The notes under the pieces: generated by a model | The model's input: only the letters and a program-made list of their open reading frames with translations | The model's database searches: none | Told to the model about the DNA's origin: nothing | Part shown: piece by piece, positions 25,236 to 34,389 of the stretch | How positions within the stretch are numbered: position 1 is the stretch's first letter | Layout of the letters: each line of letters begins with the position of its first letter | Assembly (NCBI RefSeq): GCF_040365225.1 | Contig: NZ_AP028055.1 | Location: 3,410,001 to 3,474,000, forward strand | Reading direction: 5' to 3' | DNA: 64,000 nucleotides | DNA from: Bacteroides sedimenti | Lineage (GTDB): Bacteria; Bacteroidota; Bacteroidia; Bacteroidales; Bacteroidaceae | Made by a program: the position numbers and the translations under genes

Positions 25236-26096
25236 ATGAAAAAACTATTATTTTTATCTTTATGCGTAGCCATGTTGGCTTCATGTGATGGCAAAAAAGC
25301 TGGAGAAAAAGAACAGCTGAAAGCTCAAAACGATTCTCTTTTAATGCAATTGAATCAGCGTAATAATGAACTGGATGAGATGATGGGAACATTCAATGAA
25401 ATTCAGGAAGGCTTCCGTCAGATTAATGCAGCTGAAAACCGTGTTGATCTGCAAAAGGGTAAGATAGCTGAAAACTCAGCTTCTGCAAAAGAACAGATCG
25501 CAGCTGATATTCAGTTTATCTCTAAAACAATGGAAGCTAACAAGGCTCAGATTGCCAAACTGAAATCTCAGCTGAAAAATAGCAAAACAAATTCTGAACA
25601 GCTGAAAAAAGCCATTGAAGGACTAACTGCAGAATTGGAAACTAAAACTAAGCAGATAGAAGAGTTGCAGGCTGAATTGGCATCTAAAAACATTCGTATC
25701 CAGGAACTGGATCAGGCTGTAGCCGGATTGAGCGCAAATGTTCAAACTTTAACAGAAGAGACCACTGCTAAGAGTAAGACTTTGTCGGAACAAGACAAAA
25801 CTATCAACACTGCATGGTTTGTATTTGGAACCAAATCAGAGCTTAAAGCTCAAAAGATCCTCAAAAGTGGCCAGGTGTTGAAATCGGCTGATTTTAATAA
25901 AGATTACTTTACTGAAATCGATATCCGTACAACTAAAGAAATCAAGCTTTACTCTAAAAAAGCTGAAATGCTGACTAATCATCCTGCAGGTTCTTTCACA
26001 TTAGAGAAAGATGATAAAGGACAATTGACATTGAAAATCAATAATCCGAAAGAATTCTGGAGTGTTTCTAAATATCTGGTTATCCAGGTTAAATAA
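25236..26096 (+). CDS. Coiled-coil lipoprotein of unknown function
   Basis: ATG 25236 is chosen because the product then opens with a lipoprotein signal (MKKLLFLSLCVAMLASCDG, lipidated Cys 17); the longer frame overlaps rsmI. The 286-residue protein has a long coiled coil at about 25-185 (many Lys, Glu, Gln, as in LKKAIEGLTAELETKTKQ). A globular C-terminal domain follows (AWFVFGTKSELKAQKILKSG ... FWSVSKYLVIQVK). This pattern is common in Bacteroides, but I do not know a defined function. It probably sits at the inner face of the outer membrane or in the periplasm. Confidence 0.85.
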   Translation: MKKLLFLSLCVAMLASCDGKKAGEKEQLKAQNDSLLMQLNQRNNELDEMMGTFNEIQEGFRQINAAENRVDLQKGKIAENSASAKEQIAADIQFISKTMEANKAQIAKLKSQLKNSKTNSEQLKKAIEGLTAELETKTKQIEELQAELASKNIRIQELDQAVAGLSANVQTLTEETTAKSKTLSEQDKTINTAWFVFGTKSELKAQKILKSGQVLKSADFNKDYFTEIDIRTTKEIKLYSKKAEMLTNHPAGSFTLEKDDKGQLTLKINNPKEFWSVSKYLVIQVK

Positions 26097-26115
26097 TACT
26101 GTCTGAAATCTGATG

Positions 26116-26160
26116 TGTGCCAATAAAGCCATTCTTGGCTCTATTGGCACACTATTTATA
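26116..26160 (+). terminator. Hairpin terminator after the coiled-coil lipoprotein
   Basis: TGTGCCAATA (26116-26125) pairs perfectly with TATTGGCACA (26142-26151), and AGCC (26127-26130) pairs with GGCT (26137-26140) inside. An AT-rich tract follows instead of a clean T run, so termination strength is uncertain. Confidence 0.6.
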
Positions 26161-26180
26161 TTAATATCTATCATTGTAAT

Positions 26181-26870
26181 ATGTACACGAATATTTTTTT
26201 TGATCTGGACGATACGCTCTGGAATTTCTCTGAAAATGCATACGATTCATTTGCTGAAGTGTATGCCAACTTTAACTTTGATAGGTATTTTGATTCGTTT
26301 GACGGTTTCTATACTATATATAAGGAATACAATGCTGCTTTATGGATTGAATATGGAAACGGAGAAATCTCAAAAGAAGAACTTAATCGTCGGAGGTTTT
26401 GCCATCCCCTCGAATCTGTCGGTGTTTACGATGAGGCTTTGGCCAAATCTTATTCCGATGATTTTTTCAGATTGATCCCAACTAAAAGCAAACTTCTACC
26501 GTATGCTAAAGAGACTCTTGAGTATCTTTCAGGCAGATATAGACTTTTTATTCTTTCCAATGGATTCCGGGAACTTCAGTTTCAGAAGATGAAATCAGCC
26601 GGAATTGAACATTATTTTGAAAAAGTTATTCTTTCCGAAGATATTCGGGTTCATAAACCACATCCGGAAATCTTTCATTTTGCTCTTTCTGCAACACAAT
26701 CCTTGCTAAATGAATCGCTGATGATAGGTGATAGTTGGGAAGCTGATATTTTAGGTGCCAAAGGAGTAAATATGGATCAGGTTTTCCTAAATCCTTCCAA
26801 CCGTCCTTTCTCCTCTTTTAAACCTACCTATCATATTCAAAACCTGAAAGAAGTATTGGGCATTCTTTGA
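26181..26870 (+). CDS. YjjG-family HAD hydrolase (noncanonical pyrimidine nucleotidase)
   Basis: The 229-residue protein has HAD motif I FFDLDDTLW at residues 5-13, a helical cap, motif II ILSNGF, motif III Lys in VHKPHPEIF, and motif IV GDSWEADILGA. The LWNF segment after motif I and the cap length match the YjjG nucleotidase group. In E. coli YjjG dephosphorylates nucleoside monophosphates, including noncanonical pyrimidines. Substrate is inferred from family. It starts about 30 bp after a hairpin and is probably monocistronic. Confidence 0.9.
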   Translation: MYTNIFFDLDDTLWNFSENAYDSFAEVYANFNFDRYFDSFDGFYTIYKEYNAALWIEYGNGEISKEELNRRRFCHPLESVGVYDEALAKSYSDDFFRLIPTKSKLLPYAKETLEYLSGRYRLFILSNGFRELQFQKMKSAGIEHYFEKVILSEDIRVHKPHPEIFHFALSATQSLLNESLMIGDSWEADILGAKGVNMDQVFLNPSNRPFSSFKPTYHIQNLKEVLGIL

Positions 26871-27255
26871 TAAGCTACCATCTCTAATTGCATATTACCA
26901 TTTTCCTCTTCGTTTTACCAACCTCTTTCTTCCTGTTATTTGTATAAAAAGTAGTATTAAGTTGTTCTGAATATTAAATTTTATCTAATTAATTATTTAC
27001 CTAATTAATAGTTGTCGATATATTAAATAATATTAAGCTGTTTTTTGTGTAATTTCGGCAAATAGATGTGTTTTAATGGTATATTTTATCAATAAATATC
27101 ATTTGTTTGATCCTAAGTTTCTTTTTGATTTTTCAAAATGCTATAATTAGAGTGGTTTTTAGTATTTGTTAATGGCGTATTATGGGATAATTTATATGTT
27201 ATTATGCTTTTAAAGTGTTAAACTGTAATATATGCAAGGTTTTTTAAATAAAATA
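26871..27255 (+). other. AT-rich intergenic region upstream of susC 2
   Basis: No gene, strong hairpin or repeat is visible apart from near-repeats of TAATTAAT. It is presumably regulatory sequence for the susC at 27346. Confidence 0.4.
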
Positions 27256-27286
27256 GTTGTTTATTTTACTTTTATTCATATATTTG
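27256..27286 (+). promoter_or_regulatory. Promoter of susC 2
   Basis: TATATTTG (27279-27286) is a -7 box, with GTTG at 27256-27259 about 19 bp before it. The box, the preceding GTTTATTTTA and the leader after it resemble the region before susC 3 (34303-34389). The predicted transcript start, about 27293, is only 5 bp before an in-frame ATG at 27298, which favours the later ATG at 27346. Confidence 0.55.
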
Positions 27287-27345
27287 CGATTTGTTAGATG
27301 AAAGAAAAATTAATAAATGTAAAGTTTAACTTTAAGAGAGAATTT

Positions 27346-30300
27346 ATGAAAAGAAAATTAATGCTGTTATTGACATGTCTTTTTGTAGGCATAGGTTTGG
27401 TAACTGCCCAAACTCAGAAAGTATCAGGTGTGGTTCTTTCCGAAGAAGACGGGCAACCTGTAATAGGTGCATCGGTATTGGTTAAGGGAACGACTTTGGG
27501 AACCTCAACCGATATGGATGGTAAGTTTACTTTGTCGAACATTCCTGCTTCTGCAAAGGTTTTGGTTGTTAAATACATTGGTATGAAAACATCCGAAGTT
27601 GCCATTAAACCAAATCTGACTATAACACTTCAAACAGATGCGAAAGTAATGGAAGAAGTTGTTGTTACCGCGATGGGTATTAAAAGGTCAGAGAAAGCTC
27701 TAGGCTATTCGGCAACTTCTGTATCAGGAGAAAAATTGATTCAGTCAAGAACTAATGATGTAATGTCTGGGTTATCTGGCAAGATAGCTGGTGTACAGAT
27801 ATCAAGTACCTCTTCTGACCCAGGTTCATCAAACTCAGTAATTATTCGTGGTGTTAGCTCACTGAAAGGAAACAACCAACCATTATATGTAGTTGACGGT
27901 GTACCAATGAACAACTCAGCAAATTATTCAGATGACGCTCTGAACAATGGGTTTGACTTTGGTAGTGGTGCTAATGCAGTTAATCCTGATGATGTTGAAA
28001 GTATGACTGTATTAAAAGGTGCTGCAGCAACAGCTCTTTATGGTAACCGTGCTGCTGGTGGTGTAATCCTGATTACAACAAAGAACGGGAAAAAACAGAG
28101 TCAAGGACTTGGTATTGAATATAATGGTGGACTCCAGCTTGAAACGATCCTTCGTCTTCCTGAATTTCAGAATGAATTTGGTATGGGATGGAATGGTAAC
28201 CATACAGAAATAGAAAATGGTAGCTGGGGGCCTCGTATGGATGGTTCTTTACAACTTTGGGGACATATATATAACAGTTCTCAAAAATTAAAACCATTCT
28301 CACCGATGAAAAACAATATCAAGGACTTCTTTGATACAGGTTTAAGATATTCGAATAGTGTTGCTTTCAATGGTGCTACTGATAAAAGTAACTACTATGT
28401 TTCTTTCTCACAGTTAAGTGAAGATGGAATGTTACCGACCAGTGCTGATACCTATGATAAGTATACTTTTTCTGCTCGCGGAAGTCATAAAGTAAATAAT
28501 TTAACTCTGTCTTCTTCTGTGAACTATGCTAGCCAACGAAATAAGTTTGCTACTACCGGACAGGGCTTCTCTATGTTGAATTCATTGTATCAAACTCCAC
28601 GAGATATTAGTATTATCGGATTGAAAGACCTTAATGATCCGTTCAATTCCCCCGGATACTATTATACCCCTTATGGTGTTACTAATCCATATTATATTTT
28701 GGCCACCAATCAGAATACCTATAAATCTGAAAAAATTTATGGAAAGTTTCAGTTGGATTATGAGTTCCTGAAATATTTCAAAGCTACTTATCGTATTGGT
28801 TTGGATGCAACAAATAGTCAACAAAATTATGGGACTCCAAATCTAAAATCTCTTTTTGCTGGAACGCCCAATGTAGGAGGTAACCTTGAGAAAGAAGAAG
28901 GGCAGGTTCAGGTAACAACAGACCGTCGTCGGGAAATTAACCAAGATTTCCTTCTTACTTTTAATAAACAAATTACAGATTTTACGATTGATGCTTTAGC
29001 TGGTTTGAACTTGAATGAACGTAAGTATTCAAAACTTTCTGCAAGTGCTGTTGGACTTGATATCCCAACGTGGTATCACCTTAGTAATTCAGCAAATACC
29101 CCATCTGTAGAGCAGTATAGTGATCGACGTCGTTTGAATGGAGTATTTGGGCAGTTAGACCTTTCATGGAAAAGCATGCTTTATTTGACTGCTACAGCAC
29201 GTAATGACTGGTCTTCTACTTTGCCAAAGGGTAACAGAGACTTCTTCTATCCTGGTGTTACCGGTAGCTTTGTGTTTACGGAGCTTCTTCCTGATAAAGT
29301 TAGAAACTGGTTTTCTTTTGGTAAAGTTCGTATGGCGTACGGACAGACAGGAAATGATGCAAGTGTATATATGATTGATCCTTATTACACACAAGCAACT
29401 GCAAGCTCTAGTGGCTGGGGTACAGTAACCTTCCCCTTAAAGAGATTGGAAAACGGTGTTTTGAAATCGTATAATGCATGGTCTTTAGGTAATACATTAG
29501 GTAATCCGACTTTAACTCCTGAGATTACAACAGAATATGAAGTTGGTGCAAATGTTGCATTTTTCAATGGACGCATATCTTTGGATGCTGCTTATTACAA
29601 CCGAAATTCAGACAAACAGATTTTTAGTTTGAATATGGATCCAGCAAGCGGATATACATTCCAGAATATCAATCTTGGAAAAATTGAAAATAAAGGTGTC
29701 GAATTGTTGTTGACCGTTCGCCCAATTGAAACAAAAGATTTTAGCTGGGATCTTTCTTGTAACTTCACTAAAAACAAGAGTAAAGTAATTAGTCTACCTG
29801 AAGAATTAGGAGGAATTGCAACTCTTTATGGTTTGAACGGAAGTACTACAATGTATGCTATTGTCGGTGAACCTGTAGGTACATTTAAAGCCGAGGTAGC
29901 TGAACGTAGCCCTAAAGGAGAAATTGTAGTAAATTCATCAACAGGATTACCGGTTGCTGCTCCTGATTTTGCAATCTGCGGTAATATGAATTATGATTAT
30001 GAAATGGGGCTCTCTACTACACTACGTTATAAAGGTGTTTCATTGAGTACAGATTTTGATATTCGTCAAGGTGGTGTGATGTACTCAAGAACAAAGGATA
30101 TCAACTACTTTACTGGTAGCGTAATTCAAACTACATATAATGATAGAAATACATTTATTATTCCTAATTCTGTAAACAAGGTTACCGTGAATGGAGAAAC
30201 CCAATATGTAGAGAACACTACACCAATTGCCTCTTCTGATATCTATCAATACTGGGGTGACGGTGGTATAGATATGGGTAGCTTTACTTTGGTTGATAAG

Positions 30301-30549
30301 TCTTATGTTAAGCTTCGTTCTGTAGTTCTTGGCTGGGACCTTCCCAAAAAATGGCTAAATAAAACAGTATTTCAGGGAGTAAAAGTTTCGGCATATGGAA
30401 ATAACCTGTTCGTTTGGACTCCTTCAAGCAACACTTATATCGATCCTGAAATGTCATCTTTCGGTAACGACTTAAGTGGTAAATTTGGTGAATGGACTGC
30501 AAATCCGAGTACTCGTAGATTCGGTTTTAATGTTTTGGTTAAATTTTAA
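27346..30549 (+). CDS. SusC/RagA TonB-dependent transporter, candidate oligopeptide importer
   Basis: ATG 27346 gives a normal signal peptide (MKRKLMLLLTCLFVG, ending VTAQT) and 1067 residues; an in-frame ATG at 27298 would add 16 residues. There is no STN domain. A carboxypeptidase-D-like domain (about 24-105), TonB plug (NNQPLYVVDGVPMNNS) and barrel ending in FNVLVKF follow. The gene order susC, susD, DUF5011/BT_2262-like lipoprotein, lipid-binding lipoprotein equals that of B. thetaiotaomicron BT2264 to BT2261, a SusCD complex whose structure contained bound peptide. No hydrolases are linked, which fits peptides better than glycans. Confidence 0.93.
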   Translation: MKRKLMLLLTCLFVGIGLVTAQTQKVSGVVLSEEDGQPVIGASVLVKGTTLGTSTDMDGKFTLSNIPASAKVLVVKYIGMKTSEVAIKPNLTITLQTDAKVMEEVVVTAMGIKRSEKALGYSATSVSGEKLIQSRTNDVMSGLSGKIAGVQISSTSSDPGSSNSVIIRGVSSLKGNNQPLYVVDGVPMNNSANYSDDALNNGFDFGSGANAVNPDDVESMTVLKGAAATALYGNRAAGGVILITTKNGKKQSQGLGIEYNGGLQLETILRLPEFQNEFGMGWNGNHTEIENGSWGPRMDGSLQLWGHIYNSSQKLKPFSPMKNNIKDFFDTGLRYSNSVAFNGATDKSNYYVSFSQLSEDGMLPTSADTYDKYTFSARGSHKVNNLTLSSSVNYASQRNKFATTGQGFSMLNSLYQTPRDISIIGLKDLNDPFNSPGYYYTPYGVTNPYYILATNQNTYKSEKIYGKFQLDYEFLKYFKATYRIGLDATNSQQNYGTPNLKSLFAGTPNVGGNLEKEEGQVQVTTDRRREINQDFLLTFNKQITDFTIDALAGLNLNERKYSKLSASAVGLDIPTWYHLSNSANTPSVEQYSDRRRLNGVFGQLDLSWKSMLYLTATARNDWSSTLPKGNRDFFYPGVTGSFVFTELLPDKVRNWFSFGKVRMAYGQTGNDASVYMIDPYYTQATASSSGWGTVTFPLKRLENGVLKSYNAWSLGNTLGNPTLTPEITTEYEVGANVAFFNGRISLDAAYYNRNSDKQIFSLNMDPASGYTFQNINLGKIENKGVELLLTVRPIETKDFSWDLSCNFTKNKSKVISLPEELGGIATLYGLNGSTTMYAIVGEPVGTFKAEVAERSPKGEIVVNSSTGLPVAAPDFAICGNMNYDYEMGLSTTLRYKGVSLSTDFDIRQGGVMYSRTKDINYFTGSVIQTTYNDRNTFIIPNSVNKVTVNGETQYVENTTPIASSDIYQYWGDGGIDMGSFTLVDKSYVKLRSVVLGWDLPKKWLNKTVFQGVKVSAYGNNLFVWTPSSNTYIDPEMSSFGNDLSGKFGEWTANPSTRRFGFNVLVKF

Positions 30550-30563
30550 ATTCAGAGAGAAAT

Positions 30564-32030
30564 ATGAAAAAAATATTAATAGTGGCAACCTCTGTTGCTC
30601 TTCTTACAGCATGCGATCTTGATGTGAATAAGAATCCTAATTATCCGGAAGAGGCACCTGCTACAATGTTATTGCCTGCAGTTCAGAATTCCATCGCTGT
30701 AACTGTAGGTGACGGAATGTACAATTATGCTGGCTTCTTTGCACAATATTATGATCAGATGCCTGAAGCAAACCAGTATAATACCTTATGTGATTATACA
30801 TTTACTGAATCTTCGCAGATTATTGATCGTTCTTATAGAACATTATATGCCGGAGCGCTAGCTGATATTAATGGGATATTTAAAGATAAGAATGCGTCAG
30901 ACGCAGATAAATATGTTGCAACAGTACTTCGTACTTTCTGCTTTCAGTTATTAGTAGATAATATGGACCAAGCACCTTATAAGGAGATTTTGCAAGGGAA
31001 TGCAAATTCTATGCCTAAATGGGATGCTGGACAGGAAATATATGAAGGTGTACTTGCTGAATTAGATGAAGCAGAATCAAAATTGACCAAAGAATCAGCT
31101 ATTCTAAGCCCCGATTTATTGTTGTCAAGAGATCTTGATCAATGGAAAGGTTATGCAAATGCTCTTCGTTTAAGAATGTATCTTAGATTTGTTGATGCTG
31201 GAGTTGATGCTGCTAACTATACTGCAAAAATCAAAGCTTTGGTAGATAAAGGTGTATTCTTTACCGGTGATATCAAGTTTGATGCATTTTCAGATGAAAA
31301 AGAAAAAAGAAATCCTTGGTATGCATGTAATAAGGTTGAGTTAGCAACTAATCATGTGGCGTCTTATCCGATAGTTACTTATATGAAGTCTACGAAAGAC
31401 CCTCGTATAGCTTATAGCTTTCTTAAAGCAGCTAATGTAAGTGATTATGCTGGTGAACTTCCTGGATCAAAAGCCGCATTATCGAAAAAGAATGCAGATT
31501 ATAGTGCATTGAATTATTATGCTACAAAGCCGGTTTACTTCTTTACTCAGAGTGAACTACAGTTCTTACTATCTGAAGTATATCTTCGCTTTTATAGTAA
31601 TGATGCAAAAGCTGAAGCTGCATATATCGCAGGTATCGATGCGGATTTTTCTGCACGTGGGATGACAACTTCTGCATCTGTTATGTATGGTCCAAATGCT
31701 CCTGTTGCATGGTCTACTGCTTCAGATAATGCAGCTAAGTTGGAACTTATTTACATGCAAAAATGGGTCGCACTTTGCTATATGGATCATATGGAAGCAT
31801 GGTCGGAAATTCGTCGTACAGATTGTCCTAAGCTTTCTTCGAAGACAGCGGATGCAATTTTTAAAGATCCGACAATCTATACTCCTGGAGAATTAATAGC
31901 TCCGATGCGTAATGGATTGGGAACTGGCATGGTAAAACGAATGTTTTTCCCGCTTAGTGCTCGTCAGTTAAATAAGAATACTCCGGCAGCAGTTCCTTTA
32001 ACAACCGGTGTGTGGTGGGATAAAAAGTAA
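30564..32030 (+). CDS. SusD-like lipoprotein (SusD family 2)
   Basis: The 488-residue protein has a lipoprotein signal (SVALLTACDLD, Cys 17). The body is SusD_2-like: NKNPNYPEEAPATMLLPAVQ near the start, mostly helical, ending TGVWWDKK. It lies 14 bp after susC 2 and 28 bp before the next lipoprotein gene, so all four genes are one operon. By synteny it corresponds to BT2263, which forms the surface lid on its SusC. Confidence 0.92.
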   Translation: MKKILIVATSVALLTACDLDVNKNPNYPEEAPATMLLPAVQNSIAVTVGDGMYNYAGFFAQYYDQMPEANQYNTLCDYTFTESSQIIDRSYRTLYAGALADINGIFKDKNASDADKYVATVLRTFCFQLLVDNMDQAPYKEILQGNANSMPKWDAGQEIYEGVLAELDEAESKLTKESAILSPDLLLSRDLDQWKGYANALRLRMYLRFVDAGVDAANYTAKIKALVDKGVFFTGDIKFDAFSDEKEKRNPWYACNKVELATNHVASYPIVTYMKSTKDPRIAYSFLKAANVSDYAGELPGSKAALSKKNADYSALNYYATKPVYFFTQSELQFLLSEVYLRFYSNDAKAEAAYIAGIDADFSARGMTTSASVMYGPNAPVAWSTASDNAAKLELIYMQKWVALCYMDHMEAWSEIRRTDCPKLSSKTADAIFKDPTIYTPGELIAPMRNGLGTGMVKRMFFPLSARQLNKNTPAAVPLTTGVWWDKK

Positions 32031-32058
32031 GTTGTAATAATCATAAAGAAAAAATAAT

Positions 32059-32754
32059 ATGAAAAAAATATTATATAGTATTTTGGCTTGTCTTCTAGTT
32101 CTTTTCACTTCTTGTGAAAAGACGACTGAAGACACCTCTAAAATTACGTACTTTGTAACTTATATGATGAATGGCGATCAGACAACACTGGTTCCTGTTG
32201 GAACTACATTTACTGATCCGGGTGTTGTTGCAAAGGAGGGTGAAAAAGATGTGACTTCAAAAATGACGGTTTCAGGTTCTGTTAATGCCAATAAGATTGG
32301 ATTGTATACAATTACCTATTCTGCTGTAAACGTGGATGGTTTTGCTAGTTCAACAACTAGAACCGTTATCGTTTATGATCCTAATGTAACAACAGATATA
32401 TCTGGCGAATACAAGTTGGCTGCAACTTCTTATCGTTTAAGAGCTGGTGCCAAGGTTTATTATTCTGATTATAAAGTAAACTTAACAAAATTAGCTCCTG
32501 GTATATTTACGGTATCCGATTTCTTTGGCGGATACTATGATATAAGGGCTAAGTATGGATCTAGATACGCTATGACAGGTTTGGTGAATCTAACTACTGA
32601 TAATAGAATTATGCTACTTTCTAGTAAAGTTGAAGGTTGGGGGGATTCCTTGGATGGCCTGAATAATGGTACTTATAATCCAGATGCAAAATCAATTCAT
32701 TGGGAAGCTGATTACGCTGGTTCAATGACGTTCTTCGTAGATTTAAACATGTAA
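32059..32754 (+). CDS. BT_2262-like lipoprotein with Ig-like (DUF5011-type) domain
   Basis: The 231-residue lipoprotein has its lipobox at LFTSCEK (Cys 19). The first half reads as an Ig-like fold of the DUF5011/DUF5012 type: PVGTTFTDPGVVAKEGEKDV, then VNANKIGLYTITYSAVNVDG. The second half is beta-rich (SGEYKLAATSYRL ... GSMTFFVDLNM). It is third in the susC-susD operon. In the homologous B. thetaiotaomicron complex, BT2262 is an accessory surface lipoprotein on SusCD. Family assignment is by eye. Confidence 0.75.
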   Translation: MKKILYSILACLLVLFTSCEKTTEDTSKITYFVTYMMNGDQTTLVPVGTTFTDPGVVAKEGEKDVTSKMTVSGSVNANKIGLYTITYSAVNVDGFASSTTRTVIVYDPNVTTDISGEYKLAATSYRLRAGAKVYYSDYKVNLTKLAPGIFTVSDFFGGYYDIRAKYGSRYAMTGLVNLTTDNRIMLLSSKVEGWGDSLDGLNNGTYNPDAKSIHWEADYAGSMTFFVDLNM

Positions 32755-32766
32755 AAACAAACAATT

Positions 32767-33267
32767 ATGAGAAAATATTTGATATTGCTGTTTGCGGCTA
32801 TTTCTTTTACTTTTGCTAGCTGCGAAAAAGAAACTGAACCAGGTGGTACTGCTGTTGAAAAAATGGCAGGAGACTGGTGGGTGACTGTTGAAGTGATTAA
32901 AAACGGCCAAAGTTTAGGTGACGCATATGGTCAGGGATATTTCAGAATGACAACATATAATACAGCTGCGAATTCAGATACAGAAATGTGGCTTGATGAT
33001 GGCGGGCATTTCTGGGATTACAAGTTGAAGGTAAATGTAGATTACAAGACACGTTCTTTCTCAACATCTGACTTTGTAGATAACTTGAAATATGATTCTA
33101 AGGTTAAGATTACTGACGGAAAGATTCTTGAAGGAGCAGCCTTGTCTCCAAGTGGTATGCCAGCTGATAGTATTGTTTATTTCGTTCAGTTTGACGATGA
33201 TAAAAATGGGTTTGTACACAAGATCTCAGGTTTCCGTCGTACCGGATTTGAACAGGATGATTTCTAA
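32767..33267 (+). CDS. Lipocalin-like lipid-binding lipoprotein (BT2261-like)
   Basis: The 166-residue lipoprotein has its lipobox at FTFASCEK (Cys 19). A small beta-barrel-like body follows (MAGDWWVTVEVIKNGQS, YFRMTTYNTAANSDTEMWL, then SGFRRTGFEQDDF), typical of the Bacteroides lipid-binding family often placed at the end of SusCD operons. It starts 12 bp after the previous gene and is followed by a strong terminator. By order it matches BT2261. What it binds is not known. Confidence 0.75.
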   Translation: MRKYLILLFAAISFTFASCEKETEPGGTAVEKMAGDWWVTVEVIKNGQSLGDAYGQGYFRMTTYNTAANSDTEMWLDDGGHFWDYKLKVNVDYKTRSFSTSDFVDNLKYDSKVKITDGKILEGAALSPSGMPADSIVYFVQFDDDKNGFVHKISGFRRTGFEQDDF

Positions 33268-33319
33268 ACTATCTTCTAAATAACCTTTTTAGGCTGATTA
33301 GAAAATAAATAATTTATAG

Positions 33320-33358
33320 AACCGTGTCAAAAGTAACTTTTGGCACGGTTTTTTTTGT
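33320..33358 (+). terminator. Terminator of the susC 2 operon
   Basis: AACCGTGTCAAAAG (33320-33333) pairs with CTTTTGGCACGGTT (33337-33350), one G-U pair, 3-nt loop, followed directly by TTTTTTTG. Confidence 0.9.
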
Positions 33359-34302
33359 CATGCATAATATGTTTTTATATTCTCTATTTATTTGACGATT
33401 TCACTAACTATCTTATCCTACAGTTTTAGACCATAATTTAAGATAAGATTAACTGCAGTTATCAGAGTTACATTCGCAAATGAAACGCTATCATTCGTTA
33501 TTAGTAATTTATTCTTTTGTGATAATTTGCAGGCGCTTTCATAATGAAAATACGTATTAATACTTCTCTTCTTTAATTCTTTAGAAACTTAATCATTAGA
33601 TATCCCCTAATTTGTTTATTTATATTCTCTAATTAATATATAATAACATTTTTTATATTTATATTCAATCCAGTTCTATCGTTTACAAGAATTTTAACTA
33701 TAAAAATGTTTCTTAAATGACATAGATTTAAGATAGTCTTTCAATTTTCCCAATCTGTTTTTCATTTAATCATAAATCACAATTACCGTAAAAATTAATG
33801 GGGCAGTCTATTTTTCTCCTTTTTTTTAAAAAACAAACATTTTATTCTCCTGTCGTTAATGAAATAACTTAATTGTTATTACTGATTCGTTGCACAATGA
33901 AGAAACGATTTATCTAAATTACTCCATTGATTAATAAGAACTTTCTTTTGCTTTACTGATTCTGATGAATTTTAGCTTGTCAGTTAAAAAATGCAATTAT
34001 ATTATGAGTCATACTTGTGATTTGTATATACAGTAAATTGTTTATAAGTGTTTTGATAAATAAGATTCTGTAAAAAATCAAATAGTTTTTTGAATTTATC
34101 AGAATATCAAAAAGATGCATTTATGTCGTATAAATAATCAAAACGATGAGTAAATCGGCCAAAAAATAACATTGCAATTTATTGTGATATCTGTATTTAT
34201 GTTTTGATAATTATAAATATGTGCTCAAATATGATAATAAGATTAAAATACGGATGGATAGCTATCAAAATGAAACAAAAATGTGTGTATAAATAAAAGT
34301 GG
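33359..34302 (+). other. AT-rich gene-free stretch between the two paralogous SusCD loci
   Basis: About 940 bp without a plausible ORF on either strand. It is very AT-rich with scattered TTTG and TAAT motifs. I see no tRNA, strong hairpin or repeat. Confidence 0.5.
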
Positions 34303-34333
34303 GTTTATTTTATAGGTTTAATTCATAAATTTG
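34303..34333 (+). promoter_or_regulatory. Promoter of susC 3
   Basis: GTTT (34303-34306), 19 bp, and TAAATTTG (34326-34333). The promoter, the TGTTAGA just after it and the leader (AAACTTTAAGAG, then GAATTTATGAAAAG) are shared with susC 2. Confidence 0.5.
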
Positions 34334-34389
34334 CAAACTGTTAGAATGAAGTGAATCAAATTATGAAATTAAACTTTAAGAGTGAATTT

